Assembly (NCBI GenBank): GCA_900316115.1
Contig: ONBN01000010.1
Span: forward strand, 1 to 57,199
Source: an uncultured Eubacteriales bacterium
GTDB lineage: Bacteria; Bacillota; Clostridia; Lachnospirales; Lachnospiraceae
Direction of reading: 5' to 3'
DNA length: 57,199 nucleotides
Part shown: in pieces, positions 27,280 to 35,997 of the stretch
How positions within the stretch are numbered: position 1 is the first letter of the stretch
Layout: every line of letters starts with the position of its first letter
Made by a program: the position numbers and the translations under genes
Notes under the pieces: model-generated
The model's input: the letters and a program-made list of their open reading frames with translations, nothing else
Told to the model about the DNA's origin: nothing
The model's database searches: none

Positions 27280-28479
27280 ATGGCAGAAAATAATTTCTGG
27301 AAAGGCGTAGCATTTGGCACACTTTTTACAGCAGCAGTGGCAGCAGGAGGATATGCAGGTTACAAACATGCACAGGCACCATCAGATGGAACTGTACTTT
27401 CTGACAGCTCCAGGGTTCAGAAGCTGGAGTACCTGGAGGATCTGATCGATACCTATTACCTTGAGGATAAGGATGAAGATGAACTTGCAGAAGGAATGTA
27501 TGCAGGACTGATCTATGGTCTGGGAGATCCTTATTCCAGATACTACACAGCAAAGGAATACCAGGAGGAAAATACAAGTTCCCAGGGCTCTTATGTGGGG
27601 ATCGGTGTTGTGATGCAGGAGAATACAGAAGGTGGCGTGCAGATCGTTCAGTGTTATGAAGGTGGTCCAGGAGAAGAGGCAGGTCTTAAAGAAGGGGATG
27701 TGATCAGTGCAGTAGACGGGCAGGATATTACAGAAAGTTCAGTTTCTGAAGTGGCATCCATGATCAGGGCCAGTGATGCCAAAAGCACGATCCTTACCGT
27801 ACACAGGGAAAATGTAGATGAACCTCTTACTATTACGGTTCCTATTACAGATGTGGAGCTGCCGTCTGTTTTCCATGAGATGCTGGATTCTAAGATCGGA
27901 TATATCCGGATCACAGAGTTTAAAGGCGTTACAGTGGAACAGTATAAAACCGCTTTTCAGGATCTAAAGAATCAGGGCATGGAGAAAATGATCGTAGATC
28001 TGCGGGACAATCCTGGCGGGCTGCTTGATTCTGTATGCGATATTTTAAGGCAGATCCTTCCGGAAGGCCTGATCGTTTATACAGAGGACAAAAACGGAAA
28101 CAGGGAAGAAGAAACTTGTGACGGGGAAAATGCCCTTGATATGCCACTTGCAGTGCTGGTAAATGAAAACAGTGCCAGTGCATCTGAGATTTTTGCAGGG
28201 GCAGTCAAGGATTATGGGATCGGAACCATTGTAGGGACTACCACCTATGGAAAAGGGATTGTACAGTCCATACGTACTCTTTCTGACGGAAGTGCAGTTA
28301 AGCTTACAGTTTCCAAGTATTATACCCCAAAAGGCAATAATATCCATAAAACCGGGATCACACCGGATGTGGAAGAGAAGCTGGATACAAATCTTCTGAA
28401 TAAAAGTGATTACAGCCATGAGGAGGATAATCAGCTTCAGAAAGCCATTCAGGTTCTGGAAAGCGATGGAGAAAGTTGA
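27280..28479 (+). CDS. S41-family C-terminal processing protease
   Basis: Membrane-anchored, externally facing serine protease of the CtpA/CtpB type, 399 residues. A single N-terminal hydrophobic segment (about 8-27) is followed by a helical region, a PDZ domain (about 95-185, YVGIGVVM...), and the S41 peptidase domain with the catalytic serine in NENSASASEIFAGA and lysine in TTYGKGIVQS. An AGGAGG ribosome site lies just before the ATG. In this family, position after ftsEX is common and suggests a role in envelope maturation or sporulation. Confidence 0.93.
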   Translation: MAENNFWKGVAFGTLFTAAVAAGGYAGYKHAQAPSDGTVLSDSSRVQKLEYLEDLIDTYYLEDKDEDELAEGMYAGLIYGLGDPYSRYYTAKEYQEENTSSQGSYVGIGVVMQENTEGGVQIVQCYEGGPGEEAGLKEGDVISAVDGQDITESSVSEVASMIRASDAKSTILTVHRENVDEPLTITVPITDVELPSVFHEMLDSKIGYIRITEFKGVTVEQYKTAFQDLKNQGMEKMIVDLRDNPGGLLDSVCDILRQILPEGLIVYTEDKNGNREEETCDGENALDMPLAVLVNENSASASEIFAGAVKDYGIGTIVGTTTYGKGIVQSIRTLSDGSAVKLTVSKYYTPKGNNIHKTGITPDVEEKLDTNLLNKSDYSHEEDNQLQKAIQVLESDGES

Positions 28480-28563
28480 ATGAGACACTGTTCTGTGCTA
28501 TGATAAGGCAGAGTAGGGGCAGAAGAAAAGCTTATGGGTTTCTTGACAGAGAGGAGACTGACC

Positions 28564-29658
28564 ATGAAAAGAAAAATATTTCTGGCTGGCTTATGTACAG
28601 TCCTTTTAGCACCCATCCCTGTTTCAGCTCAGGTACTGGATTACGATGGGATTGTTGACAAATACAAACAGGAAGATAAAGCTTTGCAGCGTTTTCAGCT
28701 GGATGACGGAGCAGGAGGCACTGTGACGGCTCTGGCAGATGCAGAGAATTTATATATTACAGCTAAGAGTGCACAGATACATTCTAAGCCGGGAGAGGCA
28801 GGGGATGTGCTTGATACGGCTGCATTTGGTACAGAACTGGAACGGGCTGCAGTATGTGATAATGGCTGGAGCAAGGTAGAGTATACTTCTGATGCAGGAG
28901 AGCAGATCAGCGGTTTTGTTTCAGATGCACAGCTTGGCGAAGGGACAGCACTGGAAGAGGTGAACGATACAGTGACGGTTGCCAGGGACTGTGATGTGCT
29001 TGATTTTCCGGGAAGAAAAGACGGAGAGGTTACAGGTGAGGTCCTGGAAGATGATCAGATCACGAGAACCGGTGTTGTAGACGGGATCTGGAGCCGGATC
29101 CTTTACGAGAATGAGGATGGTACAACCGGCACAGGGTACATTCCTACCAATGTGCTGGAAGGCTATGAGGACGAAAGCCTTACAGCAAAGGCAGATACGT
29201 CTACTTCAAGCGGAGATATCCAGGCAGGAAGCATCCATAAAAGCGCAGGAGAAGGAGTATTTGCTGAGGCGGTTGACGGTGTGACCTCTGTAAATGGCAG
29301 TGGTGCTGCAGCAGATGGGGTACAGGTAGGCACTCCTATTTCTGTATCAGCAGATGCATCCCTGAAGTCCCTTGGGACCTTCCGGATTACCCACTATTGT
29401 CCTTGCAGCATCTGCTGTGGCCCATGGTCCAACGGGATCACATCTACAGGAGTTACTGCAGTGACCAACCGTACCATTGCTGTGGATCCCAACCAGATCC
29501 CTTATGGTTCTAAGGTTGTGATCAACGGACAGGTATATGTGGCAGAGGATTGCGGCGGTGCTATCAAAGAGAACTGCATTGATATTTATGTGGGAAGCCA
29601 TGCGGAAGGAGAAAGCAAGGGCGTGTACTACACAGAAGTATACCTGATACAGGAATAA
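28564..29658 (+). CDS. Secreted SH3-like / 3D-domain cell-wall protein
   Basis: A 364-residue exported protein. Signal peptide about 1-23 (ending PVSAQV); two SH3b-like repeats at about 60-130 and 130-205 (IHSKPGEAGDVLDTAAFG, VLDFPGRKDGEV); a low-complexity linker; and a C-terminal 3D domain (about 265-364) with FRITHYCPCSICCG and the aspartates of TIAVDPNQIP, VAEDCGG and CIDIYVG. 3D domains occur in MltA-like and Rpf-like lytic transglycosylases. GAGAGGAG precedes ATG 28564; the open frame runs upstream to 28534. Confidence 0.87.
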   Translation: MKRKIFLAGLCTVLLAPIPVSAQVLDYDGIVDKYKQEDKALQRFQLDDGAGGTVTALADAENLYITAKSAQIHSKPGEAGDVLDTAAFGTELERAAVCDNGWSKVEYTSDAGEQISGFVSDAQLGEGTALEEVNDTVTVARDCDVLDFPGRKDGEVTGEVLEDDQITRTGVVDGIWSRILYENEDGTTGTGYIPTNVLEGYEDESLTAKADTSTSSGDIQAGSIHKSAGEGVFAEAVDGVTSVNGSGAAADGVQVGTPISVSADASLKSLGTFRITHYCPCSICCGPWSNGITSTGVTAVTNRTIAVDPNQIPYGSKVVINGQVYVAEDCGGAIKENCIDIYVGSHAEGESKGVYYTEVYLIQE

Positions 29659-29785
29659 AAGATATGATACCGGGATTACGTGAAACTTATTATAGCCTGG
29701 GGTTTGGAACTAGGCAAAAATATATATAAAATTGTAACGTATTTTTTGTAGAAACTGACAGATAAGCGGATTGGAGACGGGACAA

Positions 29786-30832
29786 ATGGAAAAGATCATT
29801 TTAACAGGAGACAGACCTACAGGCAGACTTCACGTAGGACATTATGTAGGCTCACTGAGAGGGAGAGTTGCCCTTCAGAATTCAGGAGACTATGATAAAG
29901 TATATATTATGATCGCAGATGCACAAGCACTGACAGACAATGCAGAACATCCGGAAAAGGTAAGGCAGAACATTATCCAGGTAGCACTTGATTATCTGGC
30001 ATGTGGCCTTGACCCGGAGAAATCCACGATTTTTATACAGTCCACCATTCCGGAACTGGCAGAGCTTACTTTTTATTATATGAATCTTGTAACTGTGTCC
30101 AGACTGCAGAGGAATCCTACCGTAAAGGCAGAGATCAAAATGCGTGATTTTGAGACAAGCATTCCGGCTGGTTTTCTGGCATATCCGGTAAGCCAGACTG
30201 CGGACATCACTGCATTTCATGCAACTGCAGTTCCGGTAGGAGAGGATCAGCTCCCAATGCTGGAGCAGTGCAAGGAGATCGTGCATAAGTTTAACTCTGT
30301 ATATGGAGAAACCCTGACAGAGCCGGAGATCATTCTTCCGGACAATGCGGCATGTCTTAGACTTCCCGGTATTGACGGAAAGGCCAAAATGAGTAAATCT
30401 CTTGGAAACTGTATTTATCTTTCTGATGAGCCGGAAGAGATCAAGAAGAAGATCATGTCCATGTTTACAGATCCGAATCATCTTCGGGTGCAGGATCCGG
30501 GCAATGTTGAAGGAAATCCTGTGTTCATTTATCTGGATGCTTTTTGCAGACCGGAGCATTTCCAGGAGTTTCTGCCGGAATACAGCTGTCTGGATGAATT
30601 GAAAGCTCATTATCAGAGAGGCGGGCTTGGCGATGTAAAGGTTAAGAAATTCCTGAACAATGTAGTGCAGGCTGAGCTGGCGCCTATCAGAGAGCGCAGA
30701 AAAGCCTGGGAGCAGAGGATACCGGAGGTGTATGAGATCCTGAAAAAGGGCAGCGAAGAAGCGAGAAAAGCAGCTTCCAAAACTATGCAGGATGTACGTC
30801 ATGCAATGCAGATCGATTATTTTGCAGATTAA
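29786..30832 (+). CDS. trpS: Tryptophanyl-tRNA synthetase
   Basis: Charges tRNA-Trp. The 348-residue class I synthetase has [17 protein letters not shown] (HIGH motif as HVGH), [12 protein letters not shown] and AKMSKSLGN (KMSKS). The start at 29786 has GGAG and GGGAC shortly upstream; the in-frame TTG at 29771 is less likely. No T-box is visible in the 127-base gap before it, unlike the trp operon at 10.3 kb, whose T-box senses the charging of the tRNA this enzyme serves. Confidence 0.96.
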   Translation: MEKIILTGDRPTGRLHVGHYVGSLRGRVALQNSGDYDKVYIMIADAQALTDNAEHPEKVRQNIIQVALDYLACGLDPEKSTIFIQSTIPELAELTFYYMNLVTVSRLQRNPTVKAEIKMRDFETSIPAGFLAYPVSQTADITAFHATAVPVGEDQLPMLEQCKEIVHKFNSVYGETLTEPEIILPDNAACLRLPGIDGKAKMSKSLGNCIYLSDEPEEIKKKIMSMFTDPNHLRVQDPGNVEGNPVFIYLDAFCRPEHFQEFLPEYSCLDELKAHYQRGGLGDVKVKKFLNNVVQAELAPIRERRKAWEQRIPEVYEILKKGSEEARKAASKTMQDVRHAMQIDYFAD

Positions 30833-30877
30833 AATAAAATAGTTATTATACGCTAGTTAGAAAGGGTGGGAGATATT

Positions 30878-31096
30878 ATGTGTGAGAAGGCAGAACTGAG
30901 TTTTTCAATATTTATATTATACAGTCTTGCTGATAAATGGAAAATGTCTCCTGCTAAAGTTTATAAAATATTAAATTCAACGGGAATTTTAGATAATTAT
31001 ATTATTAAATGTTATGACGTTCTTCATACGCAGGGGAAGGAATATTTGGTAGAAGATATTACCGACTATGTTCGAGAAAAGGGAGTTAATGTATGA
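30878..31096 (+). CDS. DUF3791 small protein
   Basis: A 72-residue protein with the DUF3791 pattern: KMSPAKVYKILNSTGILDNYI and CYDVLHTQGKEYLVEDI. GGGTGGGAG before ATG 30878 sets the start; the in-frame GTG at 30866 is within that site. The last four bases overlap the next start (ATGA). It is AT-rich compared with trpS. DUF3791 genes often precede DUF3990 genes; a neutralising or accessory role is inferred only from this pairing. Confidence 0.78.
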   Translation: MCEKAELSFSIFILYSLADKWKMSPAKVYKILNSTGILDNYIIKCYDVLHTQGKEYLVEDITDYVREKGVNV

Positions 31097-31584
31097 TCGT
31101 ATATCATGGATCAACAGAAATTATAAAAAGTCCGGATGTGGTCCACTCAAAAAAGTATTTAGATTTTGGAATAGAATTTTATCTTACCACATTTGAAGAA
31201 CAGGCAAAGAAATGGGCTGTCCGAAAGGGAATGCGACAGGAAAAAACAGCGATAGTTAATGTTTATGAGTTGTCTGAACTGTGGAATGATTTAAAAGTAT
31301 TATCTTTTGAAAAAGAAAATGAAAAATGGCTTGATTTTGTGTGCGGATGCAGAAAAGGAAAGGCGCTGAATAAAGAATACGACATTATTATTGGAAATGT
31401 TGCAGATGATGATGTGTTTAAAACAGTAGACATGTACTTCAGAGGTCTATGGAATAAACAGAAGGTGTTGGATGAATTGCGATATTACAAAATGAATGAT
31501 CAAATATGTATCGTAAATCAAGAAACGCTGAATAAGCTTATTACCTTTAAAAGAGCGTATGAGGTAAAAGATAATGGTCAATAG
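31093..31584 (+). CDS. DUF3990 protein, ADP-ribosyltransferase-like
   Basis: A 163-residue cytoplasmic protein. The N-terminal VYHGSTEII, the central DFGIEFYLTT and the following EQAKKWAVRKG resemble the first two motifs of the ADP-ribosyltransferase fold, to which I believe DUF3990 belongs; CGCRKGK and DIIIGNVADDDVF are further family landmarks. It overlaps the DUF3791 gene by four bases and the next gene by 11. A toxin or NAD-dependent modifying role is an inference. Base composition (AT-rich) suggests transfer. Confidence 0.78.
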   Translation: MIVYHGSTEIIKSPDVVHSKKYLDFGIEFYLTTFEEQAKKWAVRKGMRQEKTAIVNVYELSELWNDLKVLSFEKENEKWLDFVCGCRKGKALNKEYDIIIGNVADDDVFKTVDMYFRGLWNKQKVLDELRYYKMNDQICIVNQETLNKLITFKRAYEVKDNGQ

Positions 31585-31810
31585 AAAGAAGTTAGAAGAA
31601 GTTTATAAACAGAATCTGGAAAATGATATTATAAATGCGATTTCAGAAATGCAGGGAATAGAGTTACGAAAAGCATTTGATATTTATTATTCCAGTAAGC
31701 TTGCAGAGCAAATATCAAATGATAGTTATGGGATTGAAAATATGGATCCGAAATATCTGGCAGAAGATTTGATTGAAAATGAGCCAGAGCTGTTTAGGGT
31801 ATTTTTTTAA
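31574..31810 (+). CDS. Small hypothetical protein, third gene of the DUF3990 cassette
   Basis: A 78-residue acidic helical protein (RKAFDIYYSSKLAEQISND, IENMDPKYLAEDLIENEPE). It starts within the last 11 bases of the DUF3990 gene and ends at a terminator, so the three genes form one unit. Similar small proteins with an IYYSSKLAEQI-like segment are, to my recollection, found beside DUF3990. I cannot give a function; it could be an antidote or specificity subunit. Confidence 0.68.
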   Translation: MVNRKKLEEVYKQNLENDIINAISEMQGIELRKAFDIYYSSKLAEQISNDSYGIENMDPKYLAEDLIENEPELFRVFF

Positions 31811-31816
31811 GAACAT

Positions 31817-31857
31817 CAGGGTATGTATGGTGAGGAAAGCCGTGCATACCCTGTTTT
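31817..31857 (+). terminator. Terminator of the DUF3990 cassette
   Basis: CAGGGTATG (31817-31825) pairs with CATACCCTG (31845-31853), followed by TTTT. Confidence 0.78.
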
Positions 31858-31883
31858 GCGCTTTTTACGCATTTGGTATTATT

Positions 31884-31904
31884 GCGATAGGAAAAAACTA
31901 TAGC
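31884..31904 (+). promoter_or_regulatory. Candidate operator upstream of cysK
   Basis: GCGATAG (31884-31890) and CTATAGC (31898-31904) form an imperfect inverted repeat across an A-rich centre (GAAAAAA). It lies 20 bases upstream of the -35. The ATAGGAA-like core recalls sites of Rrf2-type sulfur regulators such as CymR, but this is only a resemblance. Confidence 0.4.
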
Positions 31905-31923
31905 GGATAATAACTGGAATGTA

Positions 31924-31952
31924 TTGGACAATCCGGAAAAGTTTGATATAAT
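31924..31952 (+). promoter_or_regulatory. Promoter of cysK
   Basis: TTGGAC at 31924-31929 and consensus TATAAT at 31947-31952 are spaced by 17 bases. The leader to the cysK ATG is about 105 bases, A-rich, without visible riboswitch structure. Confidence 0.7.
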
Positions 31953-32064
31953 AAGTGCCATAAAATATATAAAACATATCAAGAAACTAGGGAATAGATA
32001 AAGCAATAAAAGCCAAGACCCAAAGAATAAATTAAGAAAGAGAAAATAGAAAGAGGAAAAGAGC

Positions 32065-33054
32065 ATGGCAAATATACATCAGTCAATCACAGAATTAGTT
32101 GGACATACACCGCTTGTAGAATTAAAGAATTATGAAGAAAGCCTTGGGCTGAAAGCACATCTTCTTGGAAAACTGGAATACTTTAACCCATCCGGAAGCG
32201 TAAAAGACAGAGCAGCTTTGAATATGATCCTGGAAGCAGAAAAAGACGGAAGACTGAAACCAGGCGGAAAGATCCTTGATTTTACCAGCGGGAATACAGG
32301 AATCGCTACAGCAGCCTTTGCAAATGCGAGAGGATATGAATATGCTGTAGTGATCCAGCCGGGAGTATCCGTAGAACGTACACTGATCCTGAAAGCCTAT
32401 GGAGTGAACCTGCTCCAGGCAGGGGATGTACCCGGATTCCTGGAAATGCTTCAGGAGGGCGGGCTTACAATGGGAAGACTGTCCGTTGTAATGAATGCCT
32501 ATGCAAAAGAACATGGCTATTTCTACATTGATCAGGGAACAAATGAAGACAACCCGGAAGCACATTACAAAACCACAGGACCGGAGATCTGGGCAGATAC
32601 AGACGGAAAGGTAGATTATGTGGTTGCTCTTGTTGGAACAGGTGGAACTCTTGCAGGTCTTTCCAGATACTTTAAAGAAAAGAATCCGGATGTAAAGATC
32701 ATTGGTGCACAGCCTGCAAAACAGTCCAGAAAATCCCTGGATCATCCGGAAGCGAACACCATTGACGGAGTGCTGGCATTTGATGATGTACCGGCAGACA
32801 AACTTCCGGTCTTCTTTTCACCAGAGCATCTGCCCTATGATGAGTGTCTTGATATTATCGCAGAAGATGCTTATGCAACAGGCAGGAAGCTTGTAAAAAC
32901 AGATGGGATCTTTCTGGGACAGTCTGCAGCAGCTGCTGTAAAGGCAGCAACTGAAATTGCAAAAAGACCTGAAGCAGAAGGAAAAAACATTGTTGTGATC
33001 CTGGCAGATAATGCATTTAAGTATCTTTCCACAAATATGTACAAAGAAGATTGA
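32065..33054 (+). CDS. cysK: Cysteine synthase family PLP enzyme
   Basis: Predicted O-acetylserine sulfhydrylase making cysteine from sulfide. The 329-residue fold-type II PLP enzyme has NPSGSVKDRAA (PLP lysine), DFTSGNTGIAT, and the phosphate loop VGTGGTLAGL. AGAGGAAAAG precedes the ATG. It has an acidic-side sequence QPAKQSRKS where many CysK have HxIQGIGAG, so the second substrate could differ. It starts a run of same-strand genes with an organosulfur-type ABC importer, which supports assimilation of sulfur from an imported compound. Confidence 0.88.
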   Translation: MANIHQSITELVGHTPLVELKNYEESLGLKAHLLGKLEYFNPSGSVKDRAALNMILEAEKDGRLKPGGKILDFTSGNTGIATAAFANARGYEYAVVIQPGVSVERTLILKAYGVNLLQAGDVPGFLEMLQEGGLTMGRLSVVMNAYAKEHGYFYIDQGTNEDNPEAHYKTTGPEIWADTDGKVDYVVALVGTGGTLAGLSRYFKEKNPDVKIIGAQPAKQSRKSLDHPEANTIDGVLAFDDVPADKLPVFFSPEHLPYDECLDIIAEDAYATGRKLVKTDGIFLGQSAAAAVKAATEIAKRPEAEGKNIVVILADNAFKYLSTNMYKED

Positions 33055-33107
33055 AGCATTACGTAAGAGACTTGAATAATCACGCAATAGGAAAAGGAAG
33101 ATCAAGT

Positions 33108-34058
33108 ATGAATAAAATAATAAAAAAAATCCTGCCATTTGCAGGTCTGGCTCTCGGGGCAGTTACAGATCTTGTAATACCGGATTCAGAATTGCAGCCA
33201 CCTGCGGACCGCCCATATTTCCTGTATTTTCTTGGAATCCTGGCCGTTGTTTACGGGATTTTGTTTATTGCTTCATTTATCAGCGCAAAGTTGGATGAAA
33301 AGATAAGCTACAAGGCTCCACTGATTACAGGAACGGCAGTTCTGATCACAGCAATCAACCTGATCACATCCAAATATGCATTACTTCCGGTATTGTTTTT
33401 CCCATGCCTGGACAGGGTATTTGGAGTATTTGCTACAGATTATGAATTGCTGATCCAGTGTATACTGGCATCCGGACAGCTCCTGCTTCGTGGATTTTTA
33501 GCAGGAGGGATCCTTGGATTCCTTACAGGTGTCCTGATTGGATTTAATAAAAAAGCAAGCTATTGGATCTCACCGTTTATGAAGTTTGTAGGACCTATTC
33601 CTCCTACTTCCTGGTCTCCACTTGTACTGTCACTGTTTACAACCACATATTCAGCATCTGTATTCATGGTTGCCCTGGCAGTATGGTTCCCTATAACACT
33701 GATGACCAGCAGCGGAATCCAGAATGTTAATAATTCTTATTTTGAAGTAGCATCCACCCTTGGTTCCGGCAAGATGAACAAGATCTTCAAGGTGGCAGTT
33801 CCGGCAGCCATGCCAAGCATTTTCCTGGGTATCTTTTATGCAACCTGCAGTGCTTTTGTTACTCTTGTAACAGCAGAGCTGTTAGGAGCTGATGCAGGAC
33901 TTGGATGGTATCTGAACTGGGAAAAAAGCATGATGCTTTATGCAAATGTTTATGCAGGACTGATTCTGATCGCAGTGATCTGTACACTGGTAATCACCCT
34001 TGTATTTAAGATCAAAGATCAGGTTCTTGTATGGCAGAGAGGAGTGATCAAATGGTAG
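33108..34058 (+). CDS. ABC importer permease (TauC/SsuC-like)
   Basis: A 316-residue membrane protein with about six hydrophobic segments, including two extra N-terminal ones before the conserved BPD_transp_1 domain (about 120-310). The EAA-type loop reads EVASTLGSGKMNKIFKVAVPAAMP (in two parts), typical of the nitrate/sulfonate/taurine class. AAAGGAAG precedes ATG 33108; the open frame reaches back to 33051 over the cysK stop. Its stop overlaps the ATPase start by seven bases. Confidence 0.88.
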   Translation: MNKIIKKILPFAGLALGAVTDLVIPDSELQPPADRPYFLYFLGILAVVYGILFIASFISAKLDEKISYKAPLITGTAVLITAINLITSKYALLPVLFFPCLDRVFGVFATDYELLIQCILASGQLLLRGFLAGGILGFLTGVLIGFNKKASYWISPFMKFVGPIPPTSWSPLVLSLFTTTYSASVFMVALAVWFPITLMTSSGIQNVNNSYFEVASTLGSGKMNKIFKVAVPAAMPSIFLGIFYATCSAFVTLVTAELLGADAGLGWYLNWEKSMMLYANVYAGLILIAVICTLVITLVFKIKDQVLVWQRGVIKW

Positions 34059-34831
34059 GCGAGATCAGGATTGATAACGTACAGAAAAAATTTACAAATC
34101 CGGACGGCTCAGAAGTTGTGGCATTAAATGATCTTAGCTTTACTGTGAAACCTGGAAGCTTTGTGTCTCTGATCGGTCCTTCCGGATGTGGGAAGACCAC
34201 ACTTTTAAGAGCTATCGCAGGACTAAATCTTCCTGACCAGGGCGGGATTTACCTGGATGGAGAAAAAATCACAAAAGCAGGTGCAGACAGAGGATATGCA
34301 TTTCAGCAGGCCAATCTTTTTCCATGGCTGAATATACGGAATAATGTAGCTTTTGGTTTGAAAGCCAGAGGAGAATATAAAGAAAAGAAAGATGATGTGG
34401 ATCAGTTCCTGGAACTGGTAGGGCTGAAAGATTTTGCAAAATCTTATCCTCATCAGATTTCAGGCGGAATGTGCCAGAGAGCAGCACTTGCAAGGGCGCT
34501 GGTAGGACATCCTAAGGTACTTCTTCTGGATGAGCCTCTTGGAGCTTTGGATGCGTTCACAAGAATGAATATGCAGGATATGATCATGGATCTTTGGAAA
34601 AAGCACAATATGACTATGATCATGGTAACACATGATGTGGATGAAGCCATTTATCTGTCCGATCAGGTTGTGGTAATGTCTGCAAGACCTGCAAAAGTAG
34701 AGCAGGTGATCAATATTGATCTGTCCAGACCAAGAAAACGTGGACAGGATGTATTTATGAATTACAGAAAAGAAATCCTGGAGATCCTTAATTTTGCAGG
34801 CAATATACAGGATCCGGATTACTATCTGTAA
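34052..34831 (+). CDS. ABC importer ATPase (TauB/SsuB-like)
   Basis: A 259-residue ATPase with Walker A GPSGCGKTTLL, Q-loop AFQQANLFPWL, signature ISGGMCQRAALARAL and Walker B VLLLDEPLGALD. QQ..LFPW is characteristic of the nitrate/sulfonate/taurine subfamily. ATG 34052 with GAGAGGAG nine bases upstream is chosen over the in-frame start at 34031. It energises import with the permease upstream and binding protein downstream. Confidence 0.9.
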   Translation: MVGEIRIDNVQKKFTNPDGSEVVALNDLSFTVKPGSFVSLIGPSGCGKTTLLRAIAGLNLPDQGGIYLDGEKITKAGADRGYAFQQANLFPWLNIRNNVAFGLKARGEYKEKKDDVDQFLELVGLKDFAKSYPHQISGGMCQRAALARALVGHPKVLLLDEPLGALDAFTRMNMQDMIMDLWKKHNMTMIMVTHDVDEAIYLSDQVVVMSARPAKVEQVINIDLSRPRKRGQDVFMNYRKEILEILNFAGNIQDPDYYL

Positions 34832-34936
34832 TATAGATGTAACTATTTGAGGTGCAGCATTTTGCCAGGCACTGAACAGTTACAAATTAACTTTGGTATC
34901 AGCAAATCAATATATCATAAAAGAGGAGAAAAGATT

Positions 34937-35989
34937 ATGAGAAAAAAAGGATTACTGAAGAAAATGACAGCGATTGCCACGGCAGCAGCAATGCTTGCAG
35001 CAGGAACTGTGATCTGCCAGGCAGATGATACAAAAGTGGTACGTATCCAGGTAAGTAAAGATACTGTGTGTGGCGTTGCCATGCAGGTAGCTGCTGAGAA
35101 TGGATATTTTGAAGAAGAGCTGGAAGCAATCGGACAGAAATGCGAAGTAACAGTGGCTGCGTCTTCTGAGACTGTAGATCTGATCACAGCAGGCAAAATC
35201 GATGCTGCATTTGGACTGGCCTGCAACTTTATCACCCCTATTTCCAATGGACTTGCAGTTTCCTTTGTAACTGGTGTACATAAAGGCTGCACCAAATTTT
35301 ATGCAAAAGCAGATTCAGGGATCAGTTCCCTGGAGGATCTGAAAGGCAAGACCATCGGTGTTCCCAACCTTTCTGATTCCAGTACACTGGAAGTAAAAAG
35401 AAAGCTTGCAGATCTGGGATTTGTTGTAAACGGTGCAGATGCAGATGTAAATTTTGTAGCCTATGCAATGTGTGATCTTGCAATGGCTCTGGATAATGGA
35501 GCAGTAGATGCTATTGGTGTTCATGAACCAATGGGAACCATGATCGAAGCCAACTATGATGTGACAAAGCTTCTTGATACAGGTACAGATGAAAAATTCA
35601 AGGATGAATATTGCTGCATGGCTCTTGTAACCCAGGATATGATCAAGAACAATCCGGAAGGTGCAGCAGCATTTGCAAGAGCTGTACAGAAGGGCGCAGC
35701 ATTTGCAAGTGCAAACCCGGAAGAAGCAGCAAAGATCCAGATCGATGGCGGATATGTATCCGGTGATGTAGAGACAAATGCAGGCATTATCAAAGGACTG
35801 GACTTCAATCCTGGTGTAACAGCAGCAAGAGATACATTCAAAAATGCATTTACAGATCTGCAGGCAACCGGAGATCTGAATCAGGATCTGGATGAGAAAG
35901 AGTTTGAAGAAAAAGCTTTCCCAGTACTTGAGAATGTTCCGGAAACTACCACCTATGATGTGGAAACCGGTGAATTTACACAGGAGTGA
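34937..35989 (+). CDS. ABC importer substrate-binding protein (NMT1/TauA-like)
   Basis: A 350-residue exported protein. The signal peptide (MRKKGLLKKMTAIATAAAML...) ends near ICQADD; the lone cysteine is not in a proper lipobox. The two-lobe NMT1/SsuA fold is recognised by ETVDLITAGKIDAAFGLA, LEDLKGKTIGVPNLSDSST, and DLAMALDNGAVDAIGVHEP. AGAGGAGAAAAG precedes ATG 34937. The ligand is unknown; cysK upstream points to an organosulfur compound. Confidence 0.87.
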   Translation: MRKKGLLKKMTAIATAAAMLAAGTVICQADDTKVVRIQVSKDTVCGVAMQVAAENGYFEEELEAIGQKCEVTVAASSETVDLITAGKIDAAFGLACNFITPISNGLAVSFVTGVHKGCTKFYAKADSGISSLEDLKGKTIGVPNLSDSSTLEVKRKLADLGFVVNGADADVNFVAYAMCDLAMALDNGAVDAIGVHEPMGTMIEANYDVTKLLDTGTDEKFKDEYCCMALVTQDMIKNNPEGAAAFARAVQKGAAFASANPEEAAKIQIDGGYVSGDVETNAGIIKGLDFNPGVTAARDTFKNAFTDLQATGDLNQDLDEKEFEEKAFPVLENVPETTTYDVETGEFTQE

Positions 35990-35997
35990 TCATAACA

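Noticed and set aside
26422-27369. A 315-residue minus-strand frame
   Set aside because: It is fully antisense to ftsX, which has clear homology; its product is Cys/His-rich noise.
29659-29785. T-box before trpS
   Set aside because: No AAGGTGGCACCGCG-type sequence or terminator hairpin in the 127-base gap.
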